From contig NZ_JACRTE010000008.1 of NCBI RefSeq assembly GCF_014385105.1, forward strand, positions 1-64,000: 64,000 nucleotides of DNA, given 5' to 3'. Shown one piece after another: positions 24,791 through 34,276 of the stretch; position 1 is the stretch's first letter; every line of letters begins with the position of its first letter. Made by a program: the position numbers and the translations under genes. Source of the stretch: Qingrenia yutianensis (GTDB taxonomy: Bacteria > Bacillota > Clostridia > UMGS1810). The notes under the pieces were generated by a model, which saw nothing but the letters and a program-made list of their open reading frames with translations, did not search any database and was not told the origin of the DNA.

Positions 24791-27154
24791 ATGCGGAATG
24801 ATAAAGAATTTAAGGCGAAAAACCGTGATGAAAGCTATGTAAAGGATAAACGCCCGGATATTCAGCTTGGACGGCATACAAAGGCAGAAAAGCAAAAACC
24901 GCCTCTTACACCGTCAAAGAAAAACCGTATGTATCGGGCAAGGCAAACTGAAAACACGGCTGCTAATTCCGAAAATACTTCTGCTGAAGCAAAGATTGAT
25001 ATTTCCGTTTCTAAAACAGCAGATAATAATGCTCCCGTTCCGGCAGACAACACGGCTCAATTTACCGACAGGAATATTGAGCCGACCGAAACGGAAAATA
25101 TATCACAGGATATTCAGCCGGATATTCCGAAAGCCGGGCCTTCCTATTCCTCTGCCGCAAAGAAAAAGAAATACCGCAGTAAAATGTATCGTATGCAAAA
25201 GCAGACGAAAGGCGTTAATTACAATTTTGCAGAGCAAACGCAAAAATCAAACGACTACGATATTTCCGAAAAGGCACAGGAAAACAAAACGGAATTTTCA
25301 AAAAATACGGATATAGATTTTTCGGAAAGCAAAGCCGAAAGGGACAGTAATATTCCGTTTGACAGCGTGAGGGACACAAAAACCGAAACGGATAAAAAAA
25401 CTTACTCTAAAAAGCGGCAAAAGCTGTCTTTTGATAAATCGGATAAAACCGAAAATGCTGAATCGGCTTCATCAGCCGATAACACAAAATCCGATACACC
25501 TAAATCCGACAGCGGCGACACTCCTTTTGACAGGGTAAACAGGCACGTTGAAAAGTATGAGAAAAAGGCGGAAAAAGCAAAATCCAAAGCTGAAAAAGCC
25601 GAACAAGATTTACCGCACAAAAGGAAAATCAAACGCAAGCGGCTGTATGACGAGCAAAATCAAAAGCCTAAAAACCGCTTGCAGTTTGAAAAAGAGGTCA
25701 GACCTCAATCGGATTTGTACCACCGATCCACCGTCAAGACAGGCAGTGATGCCTTGCAGCATACAGCGCTTAACAAACTTCATTCAAAGGTTGCAGAGGT
25801 TGAAAACGAAAACACGGGCGTCGAAGCGGCACACCAAACGGAGCAAAAGGCGGAAAGTCTTGCACGGTACAGCGTCAGAACGGCAAAATACATTGACGGT
25901 CAAAGAAAAGCTGCACCGTACAAAAAAGCTGCACGCTTAAAGGTCAAGGCGGAAAAAGCGGAAATTAAGGCGGCGTATGAAAAAACGCTTGCGGAAAATC
26001 CGTCGCTGAAAAAATCGGCGTTAAAGAAATTCCGTCAAAAACAGCAGATAAAGAAAAAATACCAAAAGGCAAAGCGAGCCGAACAGACGGCAAAGCAGGC
26101 AAAAAAGGCGGCACAGAACGCCGAGCGTGCAGCGTCAAGGCTCGCGGCTTTTGTATGGCGGCATAAAGCCGTTTTCGGTGTTATTCTTGCAATCGTACTT
26201 TTGATTGCTTGGCTGGGTACAGCTCTTTCCTCTTGTTCCGTTATCGGTACAACAGGATTTAATTCAATAATGGTATCGTCATACTTTGCGGAGGACGAGG
26301 ATATTTATGCGGCTGAAAATTACTACAACGGTTTGGAGCAGAATTTGCAGAGCAAAATTGATAATATTGAAAATGAGTATTCGGGATATGATGAATACAA
26401 CTACAATTTGGCCGGTATCGGACATAACCCATATGAGCTTATTTCATATCTTACAGCAGTATATCAGGATTTCAAATTCAATGACATTAAATCTGCTCTT
26501 GATACTTTATTCAATGCACAATATCATTTGCAGATTACCGAAACAAGCCGGCAGCAGACAGACGAGGACGGGAACGAATACACCTATAAAATTCTCAATG
26601 TTACACTTGTGAACGAGGGTATGACAACTACGCTCACGGCAGACCAAAGAGAGCTTTACGATATTTACCTTGTGAGCAAGGGAAACCGTGATTATCTGTT
26701 TGCGGACGATATTTATTCTAACATAACGCAAAACCCATATAATGATTACACAATACCGGGTGAAGCTCTTACGGACGAAACATTCCGAAAGCTGATAACC
26801 GAAGCCGAGAAGTATTTAGGCTATCCGTATGTTTGGGGCGGCAGCAGTCCGCAGACTTCGTTTGACTGTTCGGGATTTGTTTGCTGGGTATTCAAAAACT
26901 CCGGCGTATATCCTCTCGGCAGAACAACGGCGCAGGGTATTTTCGACCAATGTACTCCCGTCAGACCGTCGGACGCAAAGCCCGGCGATATTATTTTCTT
27001 CACGGGGACATACAACAGCGGCTTCCCGGTATCGCACGTCGGTATTTATGTGGGTAACGGTATGATGATTCATTGCGGCAATCCCATTCAGTACGCAAGC
27101 GTCAACTCAAATTATTGGACGCAGCACTTTTACGCCTACGGGCGATTAAACTAA
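24791..27154 (+). CDS. CD1108-like T4SS cell-wall hydrolase (NlpC/P60)
   Basis: A 787-residue protein. Residues ~1-445 are low-complexity, very rich in Lys, Glu, Ala and Asn and probably cytoplasmic. One membrane segment follows (AVFGVILAIVLLIAWLGTAL, about 457-476), then an extracellular linker domain. The C-terminal NlpC/P60 domain (about 655-787) has PYVWGGSSPQTSFDCSGFV with the catalytic cysteine, VSHVGIYVGNG with the catalytic histidine, and MIHCGNP. It would cut peptidoglycan to let the conjugation channel through. The bitopic layout matches CD1108-type mobile-element proteins. Confidence 0.88.
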   Translation: MRNDKEFKAKNRDESYVKDKRPDIQLGRHTKAEKQKPPLTPSKKNRMYRARQTENTAANSENTSAEAKIDISVSKTADNNAPVPADNTAQFTDRNIEPTETENISQDIQPDIPKAGPSYSSAAKKKKYRSKMYRMQKQTKGVNYNFAEQTQKSNDYDISEKAQENKTEFSKNTDIDFSESKAERDSNIPFDSVRDTKTETDKKTYSKKRQKLSFDKSDKTENAESASSADNTKSDTPKSDSGDTPFDRVNRHVEKYEKKAEKAKSKAEKAEQDLPHKRKIKRKRLYDEQNQKPKNRLQFEKEVRPQSDLYHRSTVKTGSDALQHTALNKLHSKVAEVENENTGVEAAHQTEQKAESLARYSVRTAKYIDGQRKAAPYKKAARLKVKAEKAEIKAAYEKTLAENPSLKKSALKKFRQKQQIKKKYQKAKRAEQTAKQAKKAAQNAERAASRLAAFVWRHKAVFGVILAIVLLIAWLGTALSSCSVIGTTGFNSIMVSSYFAEDEDIYAAENYYNGLEQNLQSKIDNIENEYSGYDEYNYNLAGIGHNPYELISYLTAVYQDFKFNDIKSALDTLFNAQYHLQITETSRQQTDEDGNEYTYKILNVTLVNEGMTTTLTADQRELYDIYLVSKGNRDYLFADDIYSNITQNPYNDYTIPGEALTDETFRKLITEAEKYLGYPYVWGGSSPQTSFDCSGFVCWVFKNSGVYPLGRTTAQGIFDQCTPVRPSDAKPGDIIFFTGTYNSGFPVSHVGIYVGNGMMIHCGNPIQYASVNSNYWTQHFYAYGRLN

Positions 27155-27184
27155 AAAATAAATTTAACGGAGGTATTTTATACA

Positions 27185-27454
27185 ATGGCAACAGTAACAA
27201 AAATTGATAAGGACATTGCGGCGGCAAAATCAAAAATTGCGGAGCTGCAAAAGAAAATCAGAGAGCTTGAAACAAAGCGCGTCGAGGCTGAAAACTTGCA
27301 GATTGTCAAGCTGGTTAAGACGGTCAATATCGACAACAAGACCTTGACGGCACTACTCAAAGCCTACGCAACGGGCGAGTTTGAACTGCCCGAAAAATAC
27401 AAGGCAGAGCTTGAAAACAAGGAGGACACGGATAATGAAAATGAACAGAATTAA
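27185..27454 (+). CDS. DUF4315 family protein
   Basis: An 89-residue protein. The first half is a coiled coil (KIDKDIAAAKSKIAELQKKI to RELETKR), followed by QIVKLVKTVNIDNKTLTALL and an acidic tail. This is the DUF4315 family found between the NlpC/P60 hydrolase and DUF4366 genes of ICEs. The coiled coil suggests protein-protein contacts in the transfer machine; the exact role is unknown. It overlaps the DUF4366 gene by 20 bases. Confidence 0.85.
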   Translation: MATVTKIDKDIAAAKSKIAELQKKIRELETKRVEAENLQIVKLVKTVNIDNKTLTALLKAYATGEFELPEKYKAELENKEDTDNENEQN

Positions 27455-28073
27455 ATTTGCGGCGGCGGTATTTACCGCCGTTTTCGCTTTATCGGGAATG
27501 ACGGCGTTTGCACAGAGTAACGCTCCGGCAGAAACACCTGCCGAAACCGTAATTGAGGACAACCGAACATTGACGCCAAAGGGCAACGCCCAGCTTGTAG
27601 ATGATATTTCTGATAATGAAAATTTACAGTTTATCACCGTAACCGCACGGGACGGAAATGTTTTTTACTTCGTGATTGACAAGGGCGCACAAAGCGAAAA
27701 TGTGTATTTTTTGAATACAGTTGACGAAAGCGACCTTGAGGCGCTCGCCCTAAAGTCGGACAAGAAACCGACAGCAACCGCAAAGCCGGAGCAGACGGAA
27801 AATACGGCTGAAACGGATTCAACAGAGAATGATACAAAAGATAAAAAAGATAAGACCGAAAAATCCGAACAGCCGGAGCAAAACCGGCAGAAAAACAATT
27901 CCGGCCTGTTTATTATTCTTGCACTTGCGGCGGCTGCCGGAATTGGCGGCTATTATTACAAGGTAATCTTGCCGAAAAAGAAACTTGAACAGGCGGACGA
28001 TTTGGACGACTTCGATTTTGAGGACGAGGACACCGAAACCGTTGTAAACGAGGACGACGAAACGGACGAATAA
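27435..28073 (+). CDS. DUF4366 family membrane-anchored protein
   Basis: A 212-residue protein with a signal peptide (RIKFAAAVFTAVFALSGMTA), a conserved extracellular domain (residues ~40-105, with QFITVTARDGNVFYFVID), a Glu/Thr/Lys linker, a membrane segment (SGLFIILALAAAAGIGGYYY, about 160-180) and a very acidic C-terminus. ATG 27435 is chosen because GGAGG lies ten bases before it. This CD1107-like protein regularly follows DUF4315 in ICE T4SS modules. Confidence 0.85.
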   Translation: MKMNRIKFAAAVFTAVFALSGMTAFAQSNAPAETPAETVIEDNRTLTPKGNAQLVDDISDNENLQFITVTARDGNVFYFVIDKGAQSENVYFLNTVDESDLEALALKSDKKPTATAKPEQTENTAETDSTENDTKDKKDKTEKSEQPEQNRQKNNSGLFIILALAAAAGIGGYYYKVILPKKKLEQADDLDDFDFEDEDTETVVNEDDETDE

Positions 28074-28100
28074 AAAAATTATTAAATTTTTGATTTCCAC

Positions 28101-28129
28101 TTGATTTTTTTCTGAAAATAGCATATAAT
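28101..28129 (+). promoter_or_regulatory. Promoter of the toxin-antitoxin pair
   Basis: TTGATT at 28101-28106 and TATAAT at 28124-28129 with 17 bases between them; the antitoxin gene starts 50 bases later. An A-rich near-direct repeat (CAGAAAATCAG, CAGAAACATAG) lies between the -10 box and the gene and could be an AbrB-type autoregulatory site. Confidence 0.6.
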
Positions 28130-28178
28130 ATAAATGTAAGAAATTCAGAAAATCAGAAACATAGAAAGAGGTGTTTTT

Positions 28179-28445
28179 ATGTTAGCGGAAATCAGAGGAC
28201 GTTCCCAGATAACCATACCGTCGGAGATTATAAAAAAGCTCGGTATTTCGGAGGGCGATAAATTTGACATTATGGAAAGGGACGGCGGGATATTCCTTTG
28301 CCCTGTCGTTGTCTACCCGAAAGACAAAATTGCAAAAATCGCAAAAATACTGAAAGAGTCGGAAAATGATACGAAAACCCGGACAGCATTTGAAAGCGTT
28401 GAGGATATGTTTTCCGATATGGGGATTGATATAGACAATGTATAA
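28179..28445 (+). CDS. AbrB/MazE-type antitoxin
   Basis: An 88-residue protein. The N-terminal 45 residues form an AbrB/SpoVT swapped-hairpin domain (AEIRGRSQITIPSEIIKKLG, then EGDKFDIMERDGGIFLCPV); the C-terminal part is acidic and helical and should cover the toxin. It overlaps the toxin gene by eight bases, typical for type II pairs. It probably represses its own promoter (28101-28129). Confidence 0.88.
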   Translation: MLAEIRGRSQITIPSEIIKKLGISEGDKFDIMERDGGIFLCPVVVYPKDKIAKIAKILKESENDTKTRTAFESVEDMFSDMGIDIDNV

Positions 28446-28701
28446 GCTCAAATATACAAAGGAATTTGAAAGGGATTTGAAAAAGCTGTCTGCGGCGGAA
28501 CAAAAGCAGACAGCAAATAAATTAAAGCTCTTAATGCAAAATCCCTTTTATCCGTCGCTTCGTACAAAAAAGGTACAGGGACTTGACAATGTGTTTGAAA
28601 TGAGTGTCAATATGGATATTCGCATTTTATGGCGTTATGAAAACGGCGTTATAATTTTGCTGATAGACATAGGACATCACAAGGACATATTGGGACTTTA
28701 A
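28438..28701 (+). CDS. RelE/ParE superfamily toxin
   Basis: An 87-residue basic protein beginning MYKLKYTKEFERDLKKL, with NPFYPSLRTKKVQGLDNVFE, MDIRILWRY and a final IGHHKDIL. This is the RelE/ParE fold closest to the YafQ/mRNA-interferase branch, ending with a His pair near the C-terminus. It is expected to stabilise the ICE by killing or arresting cells that lose it. A T-rich segment follows before the topoisomerase gene. Confidence 0.85.
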   Translation: MYKLKYTKEFERDLKKLSAAEQKQTANKLKLLMQNPFYPSLRTKKVQGLDNVFEMSVNMDIRILWRYENGVIILLIDIGHHKDILGL

Positions 28702-28769
28702 TTTAATATCAATCAAAACAGCACTCATTAACTTGGGTGCTGTTTTTGTGTTCAAAGGAGGAATTTAAT

Positions 28770-30563
28770 TTGAAACTGATTATAGCGGAAAAACCGTCAG
28801 TTGCCCTTGCAATCGCAAAAGCGCTTAATATCAAGGGCAGCCGTGACGGATATATTGAAAACGGCGAATATATCATATCTTGGTGCGTCGGGCATTTGGC
28901 AGCGGCAGCGTTCCCGGAAGAATACGATGCAAAATATTCAAAGTGGAATTATGCGGATTTGCCTATCATTCCCGATAACTTCAAGTACAAAATTTACGGC
29001 GATAAGCAAAAGCAGTTTAATGTCGTCAAAAGCCTTATGACCGGAAAAGACGTGAGCGAGGTTATTAACGCCTGCGACGCAGGGCGTGAGGGCGAGCTTA
29101 TTTTCCGGCTTGTTTACAATATGGCGAATTGCAAAAAACCTATCAAAAGACTTTGGATTTCATCAATGGAAAATGCAGCAATTCGTGAGGGCTTTGAAAA
29201 CTTAAAGGACGGCAGCGAGTATGACAATTTGTATTATTCCGCACTTTGCAGAATGTGGGCGGATTGGATAGTCGGTATCAATGCAACAAGGCTGTTTTCG
29301 ATTTTGTATAACAAGACCTTAAATATCGGCAGAGTGCAGACGCCTACGCTTGCATTGCTTTGTGATAGGCATAACAAAATAGCGTATTTCCGAAAAGAAA
29401 AGTATTTTACGGTTGAACTCACGCTCGGCGGCGTGAAAGCTGAAACCGAACGGCTTGACAATGAGAATACTGCAAAAGAAATTATAACGGCTTGTGAAAA
29501 TTCACAGGCCGTTTGCGTTTCAGTAAGCAAAGAAACCAAAACCGAACAGCCGCCGAAGCTGTTTGATTTAACAACGCTGCAAAGGGCGGCAAACAGGATT
29601 TACGGCTATACCGCAAAGCAGACACTTGACTACGCACAGGCATTGTACGAAAAGAAACTTATTACCTATCCCCGAACGGACAGCAGATATTTGACTGAGG
29701 ATATGGCGGAAACGGCAGCGGCGGTTATTCGTCTTGGCGCGGATATACCGCCGTTTGACAAAGCGCCCGATTTCTTCCCCGAAATATCCCGTATGATAAA
29801 TAACGGTAAAGTATCAGACCACCACGCCATAATTCCCACGCTTGAAATTGAAAAGGCAGATTTGTCGGCAATCCCGACGGGTGAGCTGAATATCCTGAAA
29901 CTTGTTTTTTGCCGGATAATTTCAGCGTCGGCGGAAAGTTATGTCTATGAAAATACTACGGCAGTTTTCGAGTGCGGCGGATATACCTTTACGGCAAAGG
30001 GCAAAGAAATTATTTCGGAGGGATTTCGTGCAATAGAAAAGCTGATATATCCAAAGACGGATAATGCGGAATCAGCGCCGCTTGTGAAATTCTATAAAGG
30101 ACAGCTATTCGCAGGGGCAGCGCCGGAGCTTAAAGAAAAATATACGCAGCCTCCGAAACCGTACACGGAGGACACGCTGTTATCTGCAATGGAAACGGCG
30201 GGAGCAAAAGAAACCACCAACAGTGCAGAGCGTAAGGGACTTGGCACTCCGGCAACCAGAGCCGCCATTTTGGAAAAGCTGGTACAAACAGGATTTGTGC
30301 AGAGAAACGGACGGCAGATAACACCCACCAAAAACGGAATACTGCTTATTTCCGTTCTGCCCGATACTCTCATATCCGCGCAGCTCACGGCGGAATGGGA
30401 AAATCAGCTTTCTTTAATATCCAAAGGCAAATCAAGTCCGAAAGAATTTATGCAGGGCATTAAAAGTATGATAACCGAGCTTACAGAGCGATACCGTGAA
30501 TTTGACAGCGCAAGAGAAAATCCGTTTAAGTCAGAAACCAAAAATAACAGCTTGGAGGTGTGA
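28770..30563 (+). CDS. topB: DNA topoisomerase III
   Basis: A 597-residue type IA topoisomerase. The TOPRIM domain has LIIAEKPSVALAIAKAL and NACDAGREGELIFRLV. The catalytic tyrosine is in LITYPRTDSRYL (around residue 305), and DHHAIIPT and GTPATRAAILEKL follow. Start TTG 28770 follows AAAGGAGG by nine bases; the frame is open a little further upstream without a site. There is no C-terminal zinc domain, as is common in ICE versions. It would resolve single-stranded or interlinked DNA during transfer or replication. Confidence 0.93.
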   Translation: MKLIIAEKPSVALAIAKALNIKGSRDGYIENGEYIISWCVGHLAAAAFPEEYDAKYSKWNYADLPIIPDNFKYKIYGDKQKQFNVVKSLMTGKDVSEVINACDAGREGELIFRLVYNMANCKKPIKRLWISSMENAAIREGFENLKDGSEYDNLYYSALCRMWADWIVGINATRLFSILYNKTLNIGRVQTPTLALLCDRHNKIAYFRKEKYFTVELTLGGVKAETERLDNENTAKEIITACENSQAVCVSVSKETKTEQPPKLFDLTTLQRAANRIYGYTAKQTLDYAQALYEKKLITYPRTDSRYLTEDMAETAAAVIRLGADIPPFDKAPDFFPEISRMINNGKVSDHHAIIPTLEIEKADLSAIPTGELNILKLVFCRIISASAESYVYENTTAVFECGGYTFTAKGKEIISEGFRAIEKLIYPKTDNAESAPLVKFYKGQLFAGAAPELKEKYTQPPKPYTEDTLLSAMETAGAKETTNSAERKGLGTPATRAAILEKLVQTGFVQRNGRQITPTKNGILLISVLPDTLISAQLTAEWENQLSLISKGKSSPKEFMQGIKSMITELTERYREFDSARENPFKSETKNNSLEV

Positions 30564-30565
30564 TT

Positions 30566-31738
30566 ATGCGTGAAGTTGACAAGCGATATTATAAAATCAA
30601 TATAGCCGGCACAGAACATATTTTTACGAATGTTTACAGAGTCGGCGACCGTTATTCTGCATACGAAGCAGATAAAAACGGCAAGCCCGGTAAATTTCTT
30701 TACAGTCTGTCGCAGGCGGAAGTTGACCGAGCCGTAATATCGGGCAGCATTGATTTCAAAGAAAAAGATTACAGCTATATCTATAAAGGCTTTCTGGTAA
30801 ACGCTGCCGAGTATGACGACGGAAATAAAGAAACCTCCGGCGTGTGGATATACTTTCCGGCAAAAGAAAACGAAGTCCGTACCGCGTTTGAAAGTATAGA
30901 TCTTTCGCCGGACGCAGACAGCGGCAAATACTTTTTTGACGACTTCAAAAGCAATATTAAATCTATTGAAAGTCTGCTTGCTAAGGATTTATCTGTCGCC
31001 GATTTGCAGGACACCGCAGAAAAATTAAACGAGCTTCCAAACTATGAAATATTAAAGCTCAACGCCGTTATGGAAACAAACGCAAAATGTAATTCATTTG
31101 CGGAACTTACGGAATTTGCATATAACACCGACTATTATGATTTAATTTCCGACGCAAGCAATGTAAAGGAGCTTGGCATAAATCTTGTTTATTCCTCCGG
31201 GATATTTGAGAGCTTACCGACAATGTATAGGGACGCAATCGAGGCTGAAAACTTTGGCAGGTATATAGCCGAAGCGGAACAGGGTATTTTCACTTCCAAA
31301 GGCTACATTTCCCGTTCTGGCGACGAATGGCACAATGTTTGTTTGCAGAATTTTGAGCCGAAACCGTTAAAACAAAACGGCATTGACGACAGGCTTATTG
31401 ACACAACGGAAATACTTGCGGTTGATTTGGATAGCTTTTTCCGCAGTTTAAGCGAAGATTACGGTTGGCTTGCAGGCGATCCCGCAAAGGCAAAAGATAA
31501 AATTGCATACGATTTGAGAAACGGCAGTACAGATGTTGTACGCCATCAGCTCGGCAGTTTTATGAAAGAGTATCATTTGGATAAATCGGATATACAGCCG
31601 TTTTTAAGCCGTATTGCAAGATTTGAAAAGTGCAAGGGCATTGAAAAAACAAAGCCGAACTCCATAAAAGAACAGCTAAAACAGGCGAAAAATTTACAGC
31701 AGCCGAAAAAATCAAAACATAGAGAGGAATGTTTGTAA
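30566..31738 (+). CDS. ArdA-domain polyvalent protein with SIKEQL tail
   Basis: A 390-residue protein. Residues ~1-85 are an N-terminal strand-rich domain. Residues ~88-255 resemble ArdA antirestriction proteins, with GVWIYFPAKENEVRTAFESI near the start, LAEL-type repeats, and NFGRYIAEAEQGIFTSKGYI at the end of the module. A helical C-terminal domain follows, and the last 25 residues begin SIKEQLKQAKN. ArdA proteins mimic DNA and block type I restriction enzymes, so this likely protects incoming DNA. ATG 30566 is preferred over GTG 30560 on spacing from GGAGG. Confidence 0.75.
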   Translation: MREVDKRYYKINIAGTEHIFTNVYRVGDRYSAYEADKNGKPGKFLYSLSQAEVDRAVISGSIDFKEKDYSYIYKGFLVNAAEYDDGNKETSGVWIYFPAKENEVRTAFESIDLSPDADSGKYFFDDFKSNIKSIESLLAKDLSVADLQDTAEKLNELPNYEILKLNAVMETNAKCNSFAELTEFAYNTDYYDLISDASNVKELGINLVYSSGIFESLPTMYRDAIEAENFGRYIAEAEQGIFTSKGYISRSGDEWHNVCLQNFEPKPLKQNGIDDRLIDTTEILAVDLDSFFRSLSEDYGWLAGDPAKAKDKIAYDLRNGSTDVVRHQLGSFMKEYHLDKSDIQPFLSRIARFEKCKGIEKTKPNSIKEQLKQAKNLQQPKKSKHREECL

Positions 31739-34086
31739 TGAATATTCCGATCACCGACAGTATAATGCGCATTGATACAAACAGAGATAATTTTAATATG
31801 CAGGATATTGAAAACCGCCGCTTTATGTTCAATCCGAAAACGGCAACGCTGATTTTAGGTTATCAGTACAAAAACGGCGAGCTTGTTTCATCACACGCGG
31901 GCGAATACGCAAGCGCAGGCACAGGCGAGCCGTTTGACGATTTTGTTCGCGGCTGGATAGGCACAAGCAAGGAATATACGGACGGGGTAATTCATTTTGC
32001 CCCGTCTGTTTCCGAAAAAAATATCACGCTTTTTGAAAAGGCGTTTGATACGCTTGAAATGTTTAAGAATAACGGAGCAAGAAAAAATACGGTTGTTCGT
32101 GGACTCGGCAGAGCTTGGGAGCAGCCTTTTTCAGATTTGATAAAGGAGGTCGATTTAATGGCAGAAAATATTTCATCGGTAACGCCCATTGAATTTACAG
32201 GCAAATCTCAAAAAGAGAAAGTTAAGGAAATTACCGACAAATTGGAGCAAGGCATTAAGGACTTGTTTAACAGCGACAGATACAAGGAGTATTTGTCGGC
32301 AATGTCAAAATTCCATAATTACAGCTTTCGGAATACAATATTGATTTTAATGCAGAAGCTGGACGCTTCGTACATAGCCGGTTTTAACACTTGGAAAAAT
32401 GAATTTAAGCGTGCGGTCAGAAAGGGCGAAAAGGGTATCAAAATTCTTGCCCCTGCTCCGTACAAAAAAGAAATTGAGGAAACGGCACACGATAAAAACG
32501 GAAATCCGATATTGAACGCAGACGGCAGCAACAGAACAACCACAAAAACAATCACCGTTCCGGCGTTTAAGATAACAACGGTATTTGACCTGTCGCAGAC
32601 GGACGGAAAAGAGATCCCCACAATAGCGAATCAGCTTACGGGCAATGTTGAGGACTACGAAAAGTTTTTCAAAGCGTTAAAGGAAATATCCCCCGTCCCC
32701 ATTGAGCTTGAAAAGATAGACCGTGCGGCAAACGGATATTATCACCTGACCGAAAAAAGAATTGCCGTGCGTAATGATTTGTCGGAAATGCAGACGATAA
32801 AAACCGCCATTCACGAAATCGCCCACGCAAAGCTGCACGCACTTCCCGAAAAGGAAGAAAACGAGGTTATCGAGGACGACAGACCGGATAACCGCACCCG
32901 TGAAGTGCAGGCGGAAAGCGTTGCATATACCGTATGTCAGCATTTCGGAATTGACACTTCCGACTACTCTTTCGGGTATGTGGCAGGCTGGAGCAGCGGC
33001 AAGGAAACGGAGGAATTAAAGGCGTCGCTTGAAGTGATACGCACTACTGCGGACGAAATGATTACGGATATATCCGAAAAATTAAAGGAGCTTGAAAAGG
33101 AAAAATCCGTTGACTTAAATTCCGATATTTCCGCTTGGTACGCTGCGGAATTTTCGGACGACGAGATGAAAGATGAAATCTACACGGGTGTTTCTTTTCA
33201 AAAGCTGTATGATATGTTATCCTCTAATGATTTATATAGTATTATCGGAATTGACGATACAGTAGTCAGAGAACGGTGTTTTTCAAAACTTGCCGAGCTT
33301 ATGCAGGTTGATTATTCGGTTATTTATGAAAAGTGGCTTAATGCGGAAATTCCCGATATGTTAAATCCCACAAAACAGCCGGTAGTTACAATTTTGTGGT
33401 CGGAAAGTCCGCATTTTGAAACGGGACAGAAAATGCCGCTTAACAAGGCTGATAAACTTTTTACATATCTTGACGAAAGCTATCCCGAAAATCAAGGCTA
33501 CGATAAAACAAAATTCCGCATTGATTATATGTATAACGGCATGCGTGATAATTATATAGGCAGATACGATATAGGCGACCGAGAAAATGGGCTTATCAAT
33601 CATATAGAAAATCATTTTAAGGGAAGTCTTACGCCGGAGTATTTGGAATCTGTACGGCAGGCAACAGGACAAAAGGGCGTCGATGAAGTGACGGACAGTG
33701 CAAATACGGCATTAAACCTTTTCGTTCCGTATCTGCGTCTGCATATCAGTATGTCTGAAATTGAGGAAACGGCAAATATGGCATTGAAAGATAAAACCGT
33801 TCCCGAAACGGATAAGGCGTATTACAGCGCAATGTGTGATTATGTTCACAACAGCAGAGTAACTTTGAATACTTCTCTCGGTGAGGTTAAATTGCCGGAG
33901 CCGCCGCAAAAAGAGGATTTTATCGGTACACCTACTATGGCAGAATCAGAGCAGAAAGCAAAGACGGCGCAGAAAACGGAAAAAAAGCCCTCAATCCGCA
34001 AGCAGCTTAATGAAGAAAAGGCTAAAACTGAAAAAGCGCCGAAAAAGCCGGCAAAATCAAGGAAAAAGGAGGATATATCACTATGA
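31738..34086 (+). CDS. ArdC/zincin polyvalent protein with SIRKQL tail
   Basis: A 782-residue multidomain protein. Residues ~1-135 form a novel or LPD-like start. Residues ~160-300 match the ArdC N-terminal ssDNA-binding domain (FHNYSFRNTILILMQ, then AGFNTWKNEFKRAVRKGEKG). A zinc metallopeptidase follows with HEIAHAKLHALP (HEXXH) and a downstream AESVAYTVCQHFG. The C-terminal part includes a DUF3849-like segment and ends with SIRKQLNEEKAK 31 residues from the terminus. The ATG at 31738 overlaps the previous stop; the ATG at 31729 is too close to the ribosome binding site. Likely an antirestriction factor delivered with DNA. Confidence 0.8.
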   Translation: MNIPITDSIMRIDTNRDNFNMQDIENRRFMFNPKTATLILGYQYKNGELVSSHAGEYASAGTGEPFDDFVRGWIGTSKEYTDGVIHFAPSVSEKNITLFEKAFDTLEMFKNNGARKNTVVRGLGRAWEQPFSDLIKEVDLMAENISSVTPIEFTGKSQKEKVKEITDKLEQGIKDLFNSDRYKEYLSAMSKFHNYSFRNTILILMQKLDASYIAGFNTWKNEFKRAVRKGEKGIKILAPAPYKKEIEETAHDKNGNPILNADGSNRTTTKTITVPAFKITTVFDLSQTDGKEIPTIANQLTGNVEDYEKFFKALKEISPVPIELEKIDRAANGYYHLTEKRIAVRNDLSEMQTIKTAIHEIAHAKLHALPEKEENEVIEDDRPDNRTREVQAESVAYTVCQHFGIDTSDYSFGYVAGWSSGKETEELKASLEVIRTTADEMITDISEKLKELEKEKSVDLNSDISAWYAAEFSDDEMKDEIYTGVSFQKLYDMLSSNDLYSIIGIDDTVVRERCFSKLAELMQVDYSVIYEKWLNAEIPDMLNPTKQPVVTILWSESPHFETGQKMPLNKADKLFTYLDESYPENQGYDKTKFRIDYMYNGMRDNYIGRYDIGDRENGLINHIENHFKGSLTPEYLESVRQATGQKGVDEVTDSANTALNLFVPYLRLHISMSEIEETANMALKDKTVPETDKAYYSAMCDYVHNSRVTLNTSLGEVKLPEPPQKEDFIGTPTMAESEQKAKTAQKTEKKPSIRKQLNEEKAKTEKAPKKPAKSRKKEDISL

Positions 34087-34274
34087 CACAATTTTCGGAC
34101 GAAGAAAAAAGCATAATCGGAATGTATAATACCGCTGACCGTGTGTGGCTTATCGTTAAAATCAAAGAAGCAATTCCGTATATTGAGGACACTGATTTGA
34201 AAGATACGGCGGCAGATATTGTTTCAAAATTGGTCGGTATGACCGATAAAGAGTTTGCGGATTTGGAGGTGTGA
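34083..34274 (+). CDS. Transposon-transfer assisting protein (TTRAP)
   Basis: A 63-residue acidic helical protein starting MTQFSDEEKSIIGMYNTADR and ending SKLVGMTDKEFADLEV. It matches the small TTRAP family of Tn1549-like elements, whose role in transfer is suggested by name rather than proven. It overlaps the ArdC-like gene by four bases, and its stop overlaps the start region of the YodL-like gene. Confidence 0.8.
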   Translation: MTQFSDEEKSIIGMYNTADRVWLIVKIKEAIPYIEDTDLKDTAADIVSKLVGMTDKEFADLEV

Positions 34275-34276
34275 TG